From positions 1-64,000 of the forward strand of contig CAVSWC010000004.1 in the NCBI GenBank assembly GCA_963731585.1: a stretch of DNA of 64,000 nt. The letters are read 5' to 3'. Shown one piece after another: positions 1 to 8,840 of this stretch. This DNA comes from CANKHA01 sp963731585 (GTDB taxonomy: Bacteria; Pseudomonadota; Alphaproteobacteria; Rhizobiales; Xanthobacteraceae). The notes below the pieces were generated by a model, which saw only the letters and a list, made by a program, of their open reading frames with translations, was not told the DNA's origin and ran no database searches. The number at the start of each line of letters is the position of its first letter. The stretch's first letter is position 1. The position numbers and the translations under genes are program-made.

Positions 1-498
1 CACCCGCTGTTCTGGGAAACGGATCCCCAACTCTATCGCGAGACGGTCGAGGTGAACGTCACGGGCACGTTCTTCATGGCACGCACGGCCGCACGCTATT
101 TCGTGGAAAAGGGATACGGCAAGATCATCAACCTCTCGACCTCGGTCCGGAATTTTTATTCCCGGCGTCAGAGTCCCTATGGCGTGACCAAAGCCGCCAT
201 CGACTCCTCGACCTATATCTGGGCGCAGGACCTCAGGGACAAAGGCGTTACCGTCAATGCGCTGTTGCCGGGTGGCGCCTGTGACAACGGGGACACGAAT
301 CGGGATGCCGTGCCGGGCCGCGAACTGCTGCCCGTCGATGTCATGAACCCAGTTCTGGTGTGGTTGTGTTCGACGCGTTCAGATGGTGCCACCGGGTGGC
401 GCTACAACGGCTCGCTGTGGGATGCTTCGATCGATCCGGACGTCGCTGCCGCGGGCTGCCGGGAAGACCCGTCAATCTCCGGTGCGGCCAGGCCCTAG
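1..498 (+). CDS. Short-chain dehydrogenase/reductase, C-terminal part (cut by window start)
   Basis: The reading frame is open from base 1 and stops at 496-498, so the N-terminal Rossmann glycine motif lies outside the window. The visible part has the SDR segment VNVTGTFFMARTAARYF (helix alpha-4), a conserved INLSTS strand and the catalytic YGVTKAA (Tyr-x-x-x-Lys) followed by VNALLPGG. SDRs use NAD(P)H to reduce or oxidise alcohols and ketones in the cytoplasm; the substrate cannot be told here. A TctC receptor follows 76 bases downstream on the same strand, suggesting a catabolic operon. A second, truncated SDR of similar sequence occurs at 5494. Confidence 0.85.
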   Translation, partial: HPLFWETDPQLYRETVEVNVTGTFFMARTAARYFVEKGYGKIINLSTSVRNFYSRRQSPYGVTKAAIDSSTYIWAQDLRDKGVTVNALLPGGACDNGDTNRDAVPGRELLPVDVMNPVLVWLCSTRSDGATGWRYNGSLWDASIDPDVAAAGCREDPSISGAARP

Positions 499-574
499 GA
501 TCGGAGTGCTCGCACTCGCTGGTCAAATCAAAGGCTCGGACGTCAAGTTCCGCAACAACGATGGGAGGAAGGAC

Positions 575-1600
575 ATGAAATTCGCAGCGATCGGCGCATT
601 AGGGCTCGCCTTGACGTCCCTTGCGGTGCCCGCATTCGCGCAAGCCTCGAACGACTACTGCCAGGGCAAGTCGCTGACTCTCGTCGTGGGTTCCCCGCCT
701 GGAGGCGGTTACGACACTTATGGCCGTCTGGTTGCCGAACATCTCGGACAGTTCATTCCGGGACGCTGCTCCATCGTCGTGCAGAACATGCCGGGCGCGG
801 GCAGCTTGCGGGCGGCGAACTTCCTCTTCCAGCAAGCGCCCAGCGACGGCCTGACGATCGGGATGATTCAACCCAATCTGGTGCTGGATCAAGCCTTCAA
901 CAGCGAGAACGTGAAATACGACCTGCGGAAATTTCAATGGATAGGACGTCTCGCCTCATCGGTCGAGGCGACGGTTGCGCGGCGGCCTTCCCCAGTAAAC
1001 ACAATTCAAGATGCCAAGACCCACGAGATTACTTTGGCAGCGGCGACCGCGAATGGATTGACGGCCGGATTTCCGCGCGTGATGAACGCAATCGTAGGAA
1101 CAAAATTCAAGATCATCCCTGGATACGGTGGGACGGCCGCTGTCGCCCTTGCTATCGAGCGTGGCGAAGTCGAGGGCGGAACCATGAGTGGAAGCACGCT
1201 TCTCAACGAAAAGCACAACTGGCTCACGGAAAACAAGATTTCGGTTCTGGTGCAGTATTCGCAAACGCGGGATCACGAATTTCCGTCCGTGCCGGCCATG
1301 GTTGAATTCGCCCAAACGCCCGAGCAGAAAAAGATTCTGTCTCTGTTTGCCGCCATAACGGAGATCGGCCGCACCCTGGTGGCCCCGCCGGGTGTGGCGA
1401 GGGACCGCGATCGCGGCCTTGCGGGCTGCCTTCGCGTCGATGGCAAAATCAGAGGGGTTTCTTGCGGATGTGAAAAAACGCAAGATGGAATTCAATGTCT
1501 TGCCGGGCGAGGCTGTCGCACAGACTGATCGATTCCGAGTCTCGATATCTCGCCGTCTCTCGCCAAAGAGGCGGAGGAAGCATGGACGGAGAAAAAATAG
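575..1600 (+). CDS. TctC/Bug-family periplasmic solute-binding receptor, three +1 frameshifts
   Basis: ATG at 575 is preceded by a strong GGGAGGAAGG site (563-572). Residues 1-24 are a signal peptide ending AVPAFAQA. The mature part carries the family hallmarks VVGSPPGGGYDTYGR, FIPGR..IVVQNMPGAGS and a C-terminal half with KFKIIPGYGGT. Bug proteins bind small carboxylates in the periplasm for tripartite transporters or sensing. The frame breaks after residue ~278. It is restored by removing one extra base near 1409, 1527 and 1537, each of which reads as a doubled third codon base (CGC/G, ACT/G, TCC/G). The protein then ends ...SPSLAKEAEEAWTEKK at TAG 1598. The restored length of about 340 residues is normal for the family, so I treat it as intact. 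Confidence 0.8.
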
Positions 1601-1909
1601 CCGGGTCCGGCGATGGCTGGCGCCCGCCGGCGCCTGGGAGATCTATTTCGGTTTCGCCCGCGACGCGATCGAGTGGCGGCACTTTCAGCGCACTAGGCCT
1701 ACGAAGAGGCAGAGCGAAGCCGGATACGTCTCCGCCGCGGACTGCGCCGGGTGGCGGCGCAACAGACGCCCCAAAGCGATGACGGCTTTTCTTACTCCCT
1801 GGCCGTCCGTGGCCAAACAGACCGCCTTTACCTTCTTAGCAAGCCATCGAAGGTCGCCCCCTTCGCCAACATTTGCGCCTGGGCGACGGCGAAGACGTGG
1901 ATCCACAAT
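1601..1909. other. Stretch without a supportable gene
   Basis: Between the TctC stop and the end of the convergent isomerase gene there are open frames on the plus strand, but none has a recognisable motif, a ribosome binding site or good continuity. I see no clear terminator. It may be the decayed end of a lost gene. Confidence 0.4.
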
Positions 1910-2545
1910 TTATCCGAAGTTGAATTTACTAACGTCGCTGCCCGCCCTCTGCGTCAGGCGCCATTCCAGCATATGCAAACGGTCCTGTCCCCAGAACATT
2001 TCACTTTCATATATGTAGGTCGGCGCACCGAAAACGCCGAGCCGGACCGCTTCGTCGGTGTTTGCCTGATACTCCACCTTGACTGCCTCATCTTCGGTTG
2101 CAGCGAGTAAGGCGCGCCCATCGAAACCGTTGTCGTCCGCGATCGCCACTAACGTGTCGTGGTCGGCAATATTTCGGTCTTCCACCCAAACCGCGCGCAG
2201 AATGGCATGCGTCAGTTTGCTCCAGTCGAGGCCGCGTTGCATTGCTGCGATCACGAGATAACAGGCGCGGCGGTCCGCGACCGGGTGGTAGGCCGGCTCT
2301 AGATTGCAAGGGATCTGCAAAATCTCGCTCCAGCGCTTCAATTCGAGGTGTCGGTACTTCTGCCGCTGCTCAGCGCGCTGCTTGAGTGGTAATCCTCCTG
2401 AAACCGACCACACCTTCAGCAAGTCCATCGGTTTGTGGCGAATGGTCAGACCGAAGCGATGCGCGAGGCGTTCGAAGCGCTTATGACCTAGATAAGTCCA
2501 AGGGGACGACATCGAGTTGTAGTAGTCGATGAACTTTTCAGGCAT
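1910..2545 (-). CDS. DsbA-fold 2-hydroxychromene-2-carboxylate isomerase-like protein
   Basis: The 211-residue product starts MPEKFIDYYNSMSSPWTYLG. The N-terminal SPWTYLG segment is the hallmark of HCCA isomerases and kappa-class glutathione transferases: a thioredoxin fold with a serine where DsbA has CxxC. The C-terminal FGAPTYIYESEMFWGQDRL matches the conserved cis-Pro loop and the FWGQDRL signature. The family isomerises ring-fission products in naphthalene-type aromatic degradation using glutathione, or acts on similar substrates. I chose the ATG at 2545 because conservation starts there; an upstream ATG at 2614 adds an unlike 23-residue leader. It is followed on the same strand by nothing but the convergent TctC, and preceded by another TctC. 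Confidence 0.8.
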   Translation of the reverse strand: MPEKFIDYYNSMSSPWTYLGHKRFERLAHRFGLTIRHKPMDLLKVWSVSGGLPLKQRAEQRQKYRHLELKRWSEILQIPCNLEPAYHPVADRRACYLVIAAMQRGLDWSKLTHAILRAVWVEDRNIADHDTLVAIADDNGFDGRALLAATEDEAVKVEYQANTDEAVRLGVFGAPTYIYESEMFWGQDRLHMLEWRLTQRAGSDVSKFNFG

Positions 2546-2645
2546 GTTTGGATTTAACCTTAGTGCTTGCGCATCCTCAGCCGGGATGCTGGTGGCCGTA
2601 CAGCATGCAATCACCCCGCCACCCCGGACACGAGCAAGCTTACTT

Positions 2646-3626
2646 CTATTCTACTTTGATGTTAGCCGCCTTGACGATTGGCCACCACTTCTCGATTTCC
2701 GCCTTCTGATGCGCGGCCAGCGCTTCCGGCGATTGCTGGTCGGCCGGCGGAATCACCTGCCCGAGCGCTGCGAGTCTCTCGCGAATGGCCGGATCGGCCA
2801 GAGCGTCCTTGACGGCGGAATTGAGCTTCAAAATGACATCCTTCGGTGTTCCCCTCGGCGCCCAGAGACCAAACCAGATCGATACGTGCAGCTTAGGCAA
2901 TCCGGCCTCATCGACCGTCGGGATTTGCGGCGCGGATGGCAATCGCTGATCGGACGTCACCGCATAAGCTCTGATCTTGCCTTCCTGCACGTGCGGCAGT
3001 GCGTTCGCGACGTGATCGAACATGAAATCGATGTTGCCAGCCAGCAGATCCTGCAGGGCGGGCGCTGCACCGCGATACGGGATGTAGTTCAGTTTCACGC
3101 CGGCAATGTTCTCGAAATAGACGCCGGCGATGTGCGCGGCGCTGCCAGCGCCGATGCTGCCGACCGCCGCCTTGTGCTGATTAGCCTTCACCCAGTCGAC
3201 GAATTCCTTCAAATTATTGGCGGGCAAAGCATTCTTGGACACAAGCAGCATGGGATAGCTGGTTAGCAAAGCGATCGGTTCGAGATCTGTCAATAAATCG
3301 AACGGAAGCGGATAGACCGCGCCGTTGATCACGTGCGTGCTCCAGTGACCAAAGCTGAGCGTATATCCGTCGCCTGGCGCGCGTGCGACACGACCCACGC
3401 CGATGGTGCCGGCAGCGCCGGTGACGTTCTCCACCAGAATAGATTGACCGAGACTCACGCGCATGCGATCGGCCAAGGTTCGAATCAGCGCATCGGTCGG
3501 GCCGCCAGCGGAAAAGGGAACGACAACCGTGAGTGGACGATTTGGAAAATCCTGCGCGAACGCGCCCCCTAGTCCCGCGATGAACGAGGCGACAACAACA
3601 GCCGCGGACGACAATACCTGTCTCAT
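2646..3626 (-). CDS. TctC/Bug-family periplasmic solute-binding receptor
   Basis: The start at 3626 (MRQVLSS) is set by GGAGGG seven bases upstream; the ATG at 3647 overlaps this site. A signal peptide ends GGAFAQ. The mature sequence shows the Bug pattern: FPNRPLTVVVPFSAGGPTD, VENVTGAAGTIG, the GDGYT loop, PYRGAAPALQDLLAGNIDFM and VPTVDEAG-type IPTVDEAGLP. It is uninterrupted, about 326 residues, the usual family size. This copy belongs to the classic Bordetella Bug branch and differs from the PPGGGYD-type receptors elsewhere in the window. It stands 100 bases upstream of the isomerase gene on the same strand, so the two may be co-transcribed. No TctA or TctB is nearby. Confidence 0.93.
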   Translation of the reverse strand: MRQVLSSAAVVVASFIAGLGGAFAQDFPNRPLTVVVPFSAGGPTDALIRTLADRMRVSLGQSILVENVTGAAGTIGVGRVARAPGDGYTLSFGHWSTHVINGAVYPLPFDLLTDLEPIALLTSYPMLLVSKNALPANNLKEFVDWVKANQHKAAVGSIGAGSAAHIAGVYFENIAGVKLNYIPYRGAAPALQDLLAGNIDFMFDHVANALPHVQEGKIRAYAVTSDQRLPSAPQIPTVDEAGLPKLHVSIWFGLWAPRGTPKDVILKLNSAVKDALADPAIRERLAALGQVIPPADQQSPEALAAHQKAEIEKWWPIVKAANIKVE

Positions 3627-3879
3627 TAATGCACCCTCCATGCTCATTCAGGATACCAAGCGGGCAGCGCAGTTGGAAGCGGCAGGCGTGCCGGAGGCAC
3701 GGTGGAGGCTGGCTGCAATCGCGATTAAGGTACGCCAATGCTCGGCGCTGTCGAGGCGGTTGGCCGCAAGCCGGCGCGACGCGAAAAATCGGCGGAATCA
3801 TTGGCGGAAGCGAATCGCTATGTGAAAAAAACGTGGTGGTGTACGCGGTCGCATTCGAACGCGTCTCTGCTCCCAATTC

Positions 3880-4046
3880 CCTGCGAACAGGGAAAAGAAC
3901 AGGGAATTTTTCAGAAAGTGCCGCTTCTAGCGGCTGCAGACGGCGAATTACGGCGCCGCCAGAGGCTTTAGAAGCGAGTTCCCTACTCTAGAGAGCAGGG
4001 AATTATTCCCTGGGAGCAGGGAATTCTGGCGCAGGAGCAGGGATCT
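3880..4046. repeat. Cluster of CAGGGAAT / ATTCCCTG units
   Basis: At least six copies of an (A/G)CAGGGAAT-like word in both orientations lie in this AT-richer spacer, for example near 3893, 3903, 3980, 4002, 4016 and 4036. Facing copies (ATTATTCCCTGGGAGCAGGGAATT) can pair into hairpins. Similar words are often seen around mobile-element debris in alphaproteobacteria. No gene is visible from 3627 to 4162. Confidence 0.55.
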
Positions 4047-4162
4047 TTTTAAGTAAGCGTCCATTTCTCGCACACTTGTTTGCTTACGCTCCGAGCTCCC
4101 CGCCAGAATTTGCCGCCGCGGATCCGGCTGTGGTCGGCGTGATTTTATCGATGCTCTCATCC

Positions 4163-4786
4163 TCACCGACGCCAGATGCTCGCTAGCCAGGGCTGTTGTT
4201 CACGCGGCAGTCCGGCTGGGCGGTAATAGTGATTAAGCTCAACGAATCCCGCAGATGACACATAGCGGCGCCAAGTATCCAGATCATGAAATACGCCGTA
4301 GCGCCCACCATTCCAGCTTTCCTCGTTATTTCCGTGCGGGTTCGAGCAGAACAGCACGCTACCCGGTTTCAGACTTGCGCGCAGTTCCAGCAACACGCGC
4401 GGTAACTCCTGGCTGGGTACATGAAACAGCGCGGCGTTGGCGAATACGCCATCGAAATGGTTGTCCGGCAGATCGAGCTTGAGGAAATCTTGCTGCCATA
4501 CTTCGCAGCCGCTGTGGGTGCGCGCCATCGAGGCGAAATGCGTGCCGCCTTCCAAACCTACCGCAATGTGACCGAGTTCGGTAAACACCTTGAGGTCGCG
4601 GCCGGGCCCGCAGCCAAAATCTAGTATCGTAAAAGGCGGTTCACCCTCGATGTATTGTAACAGCGAAGAGATGTTCTGGTTCACGTCGTGATCGCGCGTG
4701 CCCTCCCAGAACTTTTCGGCGCGCTCGTTGTAATGATCCAGCGTGAGATCAGTGATTTTTTTCAGGTCTTGCGGATTCAGTTTCAT
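4163..4786 (-). CDS. Class I SAM-dependent methyltransferase
   Basis: The 207-residue protein starts MKLNPQDLKKITDLTLDHYN. Motif I is ILDFGCGPGRDL (residues ~53-64), followed by an acidic end of beta-2 (GLEGG), and FDGVFANAALFHVP gives motif IV/post-IV. This is the usual Methyltransf_11/25 core that transfers a methyl group from S-adenosylmethionine. The acceptor cannot be inferred. Its composition is visibly less GC-rich than the core genes further right, in keeping with acquisition. It ends next to the CAGGGAAT repeat cluster and is followed upstream by a truncated HNH gene and the first large repeat. Confidence 0.88.
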   Translation of the reverse strand: MKLNPQDLKKITDLTLDHYNERAEKFWEGTRDHDVNQNISSLLQYIEGEPPFTILDFGCGPGRDLKVFTELGHIAVGLEGGTHFASMARTHSGCEVWQQDFLKLDLPDNHFDGVFANAALFHVPSQELPRVLLELRASLKPGSVLFCSNPHGNNEESWNGGRYGVFHDLDTWRRYVSSAGFVELNHYYRPAGLPREQQPWLASIWRR

Positions 4787-4793
4787 GTTCGAT

Positions 4794-4965
4794 CTAGGTC
4801 GCGTACTCGTTTACGAACACCGGGAAGTTGAGGTTGCATGTTTTCTCGTTGTGTCGGGCCACCTTAGACTGTGGAATGATGTGATCCACCAAGGTAGCGA
4901 TGCATATGATGCCTTTGGCTAGGGCGCATCTCACATGGGTGAGGCGTTGTAGCCTAGTCCCTCTT
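4794..4965 (-). pseudogene. HNH endonuclease-like C-terminal fragment, truncated at repeat copy 1
   Basis: A minus-strand frame open from the edge of the 528-bp repeat to a TAG at 4794-4796 encodes RCALAKGIICIATLVDHIIP followed by QSKVARHNEKTCNLNF. The VDHIIP sequence is the first half of an HNH motif, with a cysteine pair ahead of it and an N in NLNF, as in short phage-type HNH nucleases. There is no start codon or upstream domain: the frame runs into the repeat. I read it as the remnant of a gene cut at the repeat boundary. The identification rests on about 25 residues. Confidence 0.5.
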
Positions 4966-5493
4966 GTCTACGCTCTTGCAGCCTGCGGGTGTGCGGCGCT
5001 GGGCCTGCCCTTATTGTTAGGCATGCGTCAACCCCTTTTCTGCGCGTTTTGCCTGCTGTTATCGTAGCCGTTGTGCATATGGTCTAAATGCGGCAGGGAG
5101 TAAACAAAATGGGGGTTTCTCAAAGGACAACGCAGGCTCAAGCCCAAAGGCTGATCGACGTCAACGACCCACACGATCTGGCTTATTGGACCTTCAGGTT
5201 CGGATGCACGCGGGGACAGCTAAGGGCTGCTATCAAAGCTACTGGCAGCACCATCCCTGATGCGGTCGGAGCGTGTCTGAGCACGACTTGGCGTAGCGTT
5301 TCGCCGGCTGCAAGCCGATAAGTGTTCGATTTCCGCAAATATCCCAACCAGTATAGAAGCAGAACGCGACTTTACGCCTGATGACTGGTTGGCTCACTAT
5401 GCCTCAGGGACTTTATACTCTTACGAATCGGACCCTTGGCGATGGACGGCAAAATGCCCAAGGCTGCGAAACGTAAGTAGCGTCACAGTCCCG
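4966..5493 (+). repeat. Large direct repeat, copy 1 (~528 bp, DUF3606-bearing)
   Basis: Bases 4966-5493 recur at 9370-9894 in the same orientation with only a handful of substitutions and three extra bases around 5074-5086. The match starts at GTCTACGCTCTTGCAGCCTG and ends at ...TCACAGTCCCG. On both sides the flanks of the two copies are unrelated. The unit contains one good gene (DUF3606) and no transposase. I find no inverted repeat at its ends. On its left an HNH gene is cut; on its right an SDR begins in mid-domain. Confidence 0.93.
5109..5321 (+). CDS. DUF3606 small protein (repeat copy 1)
   Basis: ATG at 5109 follows GGGAG at 5095-5099; an in-frame ATG at 5088 lacks such a site. The 70-residue product contains LIDVNDPHDLAYWTFRFGC, then TRGQLRAAIKATGSTIPDA, the diagnostic core of DUF3606, a ~60-residue helical family of unknown function found mostly in Rhizobiales and often duplicated in their genomes. 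The C-terminal 20 residues are atypical. An identical reading frame occurs in copy 2 at 9510. The function is unknown. Confidence 0.8.
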   Translation: MGVSQRTTQAQAQRLIDVNDPHDLAYWTFRFGCTRGQLRAAIKATGSTIPDAVGACLSTTWRSVSPAASR

Positions 5494-5838
5494 TTATGGC
5501 CATCGCGCTCGCAGAAGCCGGCGCCCGTGTTGTTGTCGCCTCGCCAGAGGTGGATGAGCTGCATGCGGTGGCGAAGGAAATCGAGAGCCAATCGGGAAAG
5601 GGGCGGGCACTGGCTGTTCCCACGGATATTACAAAACGTAACGATTGCGAGAACCTGCTTTCCGAGTGCAGACGCGTATTCGGCGGCGCGCACGTTCTGG
5701 TGAACAATGCCAAGCGTCTCAGTCGTGGACCCGGTTTGCCCGCAACAGGAAATTCTTTGCCATTTTGGGAATCCGATCCGGACATTTGGCGGCAGACCGT
5801 CGATGTAAACGTGAGCGGGACTTTTCTTATCTCGCGGA
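5494..5838 (+). pseudogene. SDR fragment lacking its N-terminus, fused in frame to a TctC fragment
   Basis: Directly at the end of repeat copy 1 the frame reads MAIALAEAGARVVVASPEVD, that is, SDR helix alpha-1 and strand beta-2 without the TGxxxGIG cofactor loop. It continues through DITKRND and VLVNNA to FWESDPDIWRQTVDVNVSGT and stops resembling an SDR at about 5838. The central part parallels the SDR at 1-498. The catalytic Tyr-Lys region is absent. The gene has lost both ends and cannot be functional as an SDR. The frame continues without a stop into a TctC segment. Confidence 0.8.
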
Positions 5839-6189
5839 CGTTTCCAGGAAATCCGACTGTCATTGTCCAAAACATGCCAGGCGCTGGCAGCATGACGGCT
5901 GCCAACTGGCTTTATAACGTTGGCCCCAAGGACGGCACGGCGCTGGGTATCTTCGCGATCAACGTTACAATCGATGCGCTCTTTGGAAATTCCGCCGCCA
6001 ACTATGATCCCCTGAAATTCGAGTGGATTGGGAACATGGCCCAGAACGTCGGTATCTGCGGCGTCTGGCATACCGCGGGTATTCGAACCTTCCAGGAACT
6101 CAAACAAAAAGAGGCCCTGTTTGGTGCAACCGGGCCAGCCGGCGCAACCTACCAAAGCGCGGTTGCTTTACGAAATCTGTCTGCGCATG
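5839..6189 (+). pseudogene. TctC fragment (middle third)
   Basis: The frame continues from the SDR fragment with FPGNPTVIVQNMPGAGSMT, GPKDGTALGIFA and YDPLKFEWIGNMAQNVG to YQSAVALRNLSA. This corresponds to roughly residues 60-175 of a PPGGGYD-type Bug receptor. The signal peptide, the PPGGGYD motif and the whole C-terminal lobe are missing. Both joints are abrupt, as expected from deletion, recombination or misassembly between paralogous operons. Confidence 0.8.
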
Positions 6190-6221
6190 ATCCTAGCGTT
6201 GGCCCGCGTCGTGGAGGCGTC

Positions 6222-7193
6222 GTGAACGTAAAGCAATTACGATATTTTCTGGGAGTTGTTGAGGCTGGAAGTCTCAGCAAGGCCGCAGACCCGCTGCACG
6301 TGGCGCAACCTGCGCTCGGCATTCAAATCCGAAACCTCGAGCAGGAGTTGGGCGTGGAGCTTCTGCAACGTCATGCTCGCGGCGTCGTTCCGACCAGGGC
6401 TGGTGAGGTGCTCGCTCGACGCGCCGAATCTTTGCTGCGTGAGTTTGACCGCATCCGCCAGGAGATGATGGATTTCGGTGTCACGCCCAGTGGCCGGGTC
6501 ACCATTGGTGTCACCAGCACTGTGGGCCAACGCGTCGTTGCGCGCTTTGTCGAGAAGTGTCGGAAAAAATATCCGGAAGTGCGTCTCGTAATTATGACCG
6601 TGCGGGGGACAGGACTGATCGACAAACTGATGCGCGCGGAAATTGACATGGGCCTGGCTTTTCGTCCCCAGGATAATGATGAAGTCGTCAGCGAGGCGCT
6701 CATAAATGACGAGCTCGTCTTCGTTCACTCGAAGAACCTGCCTCCTGAAGTTGACTTTCGAAGCATAGCCGCAAACGAATTGATCCTGACGAGCGAATCC
6801 CATCTGCTGGGCCGGATGGTAAAACGCGCCGCGGCGGCCATAGGACAAGAGCTTCAGGTTATTTTCGACGCCGATTCCGTTACGATAATAAAGGAATTGG
6901 TCAAAAGCGGTTTAGGTCCGACCATTCTTCCTCTCACAGCAGTTCAGGAAGAGGTGCAAGAGGGAAAGCTCTTCACCGCAACCATTACGAATGCGGATTT
7001 TGTCCGTACGCTTTTTCTTCTTCAGTCAACGCGCAGGGTCCCTTCGCGACCGGTTGAGCTCGTTCGCGATGAGTTGCGCTCCCTCGTCGGCGAGATCGCC
7101 GACAGTGGCTTGGTGGGCTGGACCCGGATAAAGGATCACGGCAAAACCCCTAACCTTCCTGATGAGGTGAGAATTGCGCCCCTAGCAGATTGA
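6222..7193 (+). CDS. LysR-family transcriptional regulator (Nac/CysB-like)
   Basis: I take GTG at 6222, with GGAGG at 6213-6217, as the start; the frame is also open upstream through the SDR-TctC fusion, but that part is unrelated. The product of 323 residues begins VNVKQLRYFLGVVEAGSLSKAA, a canonical LysR winged helix-turn-helix (AQPALGIQIRNLEQELG recognition helix), followed by the periplasmic-binding-type effector domain with GRVTIGVTSTVGQR. LysR proteins bind DNA as tetramers and usually respond to a pathway intermediate. The target may have been the adjacent catabolic genes before rearrangement. Confidence 0.9.
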   Translation: MNVKQLRYFLGVVEAGSLSKAADPLHVAQPALGIQIRNLEQELGVELLQRHARGVVPTRAGEVLARRAESLLREFDRIRQEMMDFGVTPSGRVTIGVTSTVGQRVVARFVEKCRKKYPEVRLVIMTVRGTGLIDKLMRAEIDMGLAFRPQDNDEVVSEALINDELVFVHSKNLPPEVDFRSIAANELILTSESHLLGRMVKRAAAAIGQELQVIFDADSVTIIKELVKSGLGPTILPLTAVQEEVQEGKLFTATITNADFVRTLFLLQSTRRVPSRPVELVRDELRSLVGEIADSGLVGWTRIKDHGKTPNLPDEVRIAPLAD

Positions 7194-7233
7194 TCTGAAC
7201 GATGCCGCGCCTAGACACTCCGGCTGCAACGTA

Positions 7234-7261
7234 GAAAATGCCGGCTTGCGCCGGCATTTTC
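7234..7261. terminator. Bidirectional intrinsic terminator
   Basis: A perfect 11-bp inverted repeat GAAAATGCCGG / CCGGCATTTTC with a six-base loop. A-run on one side and T-run on the other make it usable for the LysR gene from the left. The alpha/beta hydrolase gene ending at 7488 could use it from the right. Confidence 0.75.
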
Positions 7262-7487
7262 ATTCATGGGATTCAGAACCGCGCCAAGAGCCGCGCCGCC
7301 GGTGTTGATCACCTCGGTGGTGAAGGTCACCGCCGAAGCGGGCGCCGAAATCAGGTTGCCGACCGCCAGCGACATGGTAGCGGCGCATGTATGGATATAA
7401 ACAGCCTGAACACTCTTTCCTCTCTTCTTGACGTACTGAAGCAACCCAGGTCCGGATCCGCCCGGACCTGGGCAGCAGAGTCAGCGG

Positions 7488-8840
7488 TCAGAAGCGGCTA
7501 TTCGTCCACGCCGCCGTGTAATCGTAAATATTCTTGCGAGCGTTCGCGTACGATTGGCCTGTGACCGCGGAGCACTCGGTGCATCCCGTCCCGCCGTGCG
7601 TTGCGCCTTCCACGACGAGGAACTGCTTATCGGCCATGGCGCCGTTGTCATACAGTTCTTCAGAATCGCGAATGAAGTAGTGCGCTCCCATGGCGAAGAT
7701 GAGCACGGGCACGTCGATCTGTCGGATCGCGCAGATCGTGGTGGTGTTGGTGGAACACCAATCGATGCCCGTCGACGAGTTCGTTGAACGGACCGCGGCC
7801 GTGGTCAAGAAGGAGGTAATGGTCAGGTCCTTGACACCGGCACCGTTACCAGAGCCTGTGAGCTGATCGGCTTCTCTGTTTGACGGATCGGAAATCCGAA
7901 CCGTGTTGACGATCTGAGTAACGATAGACCCATCGTTCCTGAGAAGCTTCGCGGGCCTCAATGTGCCACGAGCAACACCGGTACTGACGTCGGAAAGCCG
8001 AGCGCTGTTCCGGTAGAAAACAAATGAATCGTTATCAGTCGGCTGGTACGATCCTGCAGCCATGGCCGCGCGGATTGCCAAGGCTTGGTCAATAAGGCGA
8101 TTCATGCGCTCGGACTGGGCCCTGAAGTACTTGTTTTGGAAGTCCTGCGAATAAGTCGAGTTGCCCGCGGGATTAAATCCGTTCGATTCCGAGAACGGAT
8201 CGAGGCCTTTGTTGGGCGCTTTAAAAGGCTCATCCTCTTTCTTGATTGAGGCATTGAGGCTTCGCAACGTATTCACCGAGTTTCCAGGATGCGAATCCAG
8301 GAACACGATCCCATCCGCCCTATCCGACGGCAGGAATCCGCCATGGCGCGTCGAATCGCATTGCGTGATCTTGTTTGGTCCTTGGCAATACGCCGGCCCA
8401 TTCGTGGCCAGTGCCTGATAAAACGCTTGGGTTGGGCCGCCGCCACTGGGTCCGACTAGGATGACTTTTTCGATGCCCGGTTGTGACCGCAGATAGCGGA
8501 CTCCGGTCCGTATATCGAGCGCCATATCCTCCCACACGACTATCGACTCGTTATTGTCGAAGCGGGAGTTCATGCCGAGCACCATAAACCCGCGACGCGC
8601 TAATTCTTGCGTCGAGGTGTGGGTCATGTAGTTGCTGTTGCGGTGGGTCACCAAGAAGGCGACACGAGGCGTGGCCCCGCTGTCCGGCACATAAAGCGCG
8701 CCTTTTGCAGCCCCTCCCAACGGCACAAAGCGAGGATTACTTTGCGCGAATGCGCTTGTCACAGAGAGCGACAGCCCAGCGCAAAGCGCGGCGGCTAGCA
8801 CCCACTTTCCCGAAAACTGATTGATCGTTTTAGGCGTCAT
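7488..8840 (-). CDS. Secreted alpha/beta hydrolase
   Basis: The 450-residue protein starts with a 32-residue signal peptide ending TSAFAQ. The start at 8840 has GGGAGGAT 8-10 bases upstream. The fold is shown by GFMVLGMNSRFDN, the nucleophile elbow VGPSGGGPTQ (Ser of G-x-S-x-G near residue 131), a distal VLIFAMGAHYF strand and a final GATHGGTGCTEC with the likely catalytic His. Length and the Cys-rich C-terminus point to an exported esterase-like enzyme in the periplasm; the substrate is unknown. It has no close partner gene. A terminator at 7234-7261 lies downstream. Confidence 0.85.
   Translation of the reverse strand: MTPKTINQFSGKWVLAAALCAGLSLSVTSAFAQSNPRFVPLGGAAKGALYVPDSGATPRVAFLVTHRNSNYMTHTSTQELARRGFMVLGMNSRFDNNESIVVWEDMALDIRTGVRYLRSQPGIEKVILVGPSGGGPTQAFYQALATNGPAYCQGPNKITQCDSTRHGGFLPSDRADGIVFLDSHPGNSVNTLRSLNASIKKEDEPFKAPNKGLDPFSESNGFNPAGNSTYSQDFQNKYFRAQSERMNRLIDQALAIRAAMAAGSYQPTDNDSFVFYRNSARLSDVSTGVARGTLRPAKLLRNDGSIVTQIVNTVRISDPSNREADQLTGSGNGAGVKDLTITSFLTTAAVRSTNSSTGIDWCSTNTTTICAIRQIDVPVLIFAMGAHYFIRDSEELYDNGAMADKQFLVVEGATHGGTGCTECSAVTGQSYANARKNIYDYTAAWTNSRF

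Noticed and set aside
3880..4046. A CRISPR array
   Set aside because: The repeated word is only about 8-10 bases, appears in both orientations and at irregular spacing, and no cas gene is present.
4966..5493. An insertion sequence
   Set aside because: No transposase and no terminal inverted repeats are visible in the 525-bp unit.
7211..7444. A 77-codon minus-strand frame after the LysR gene
   Set aside because: It runs through the terminator hairpin, and I see no homology or ribosome site.
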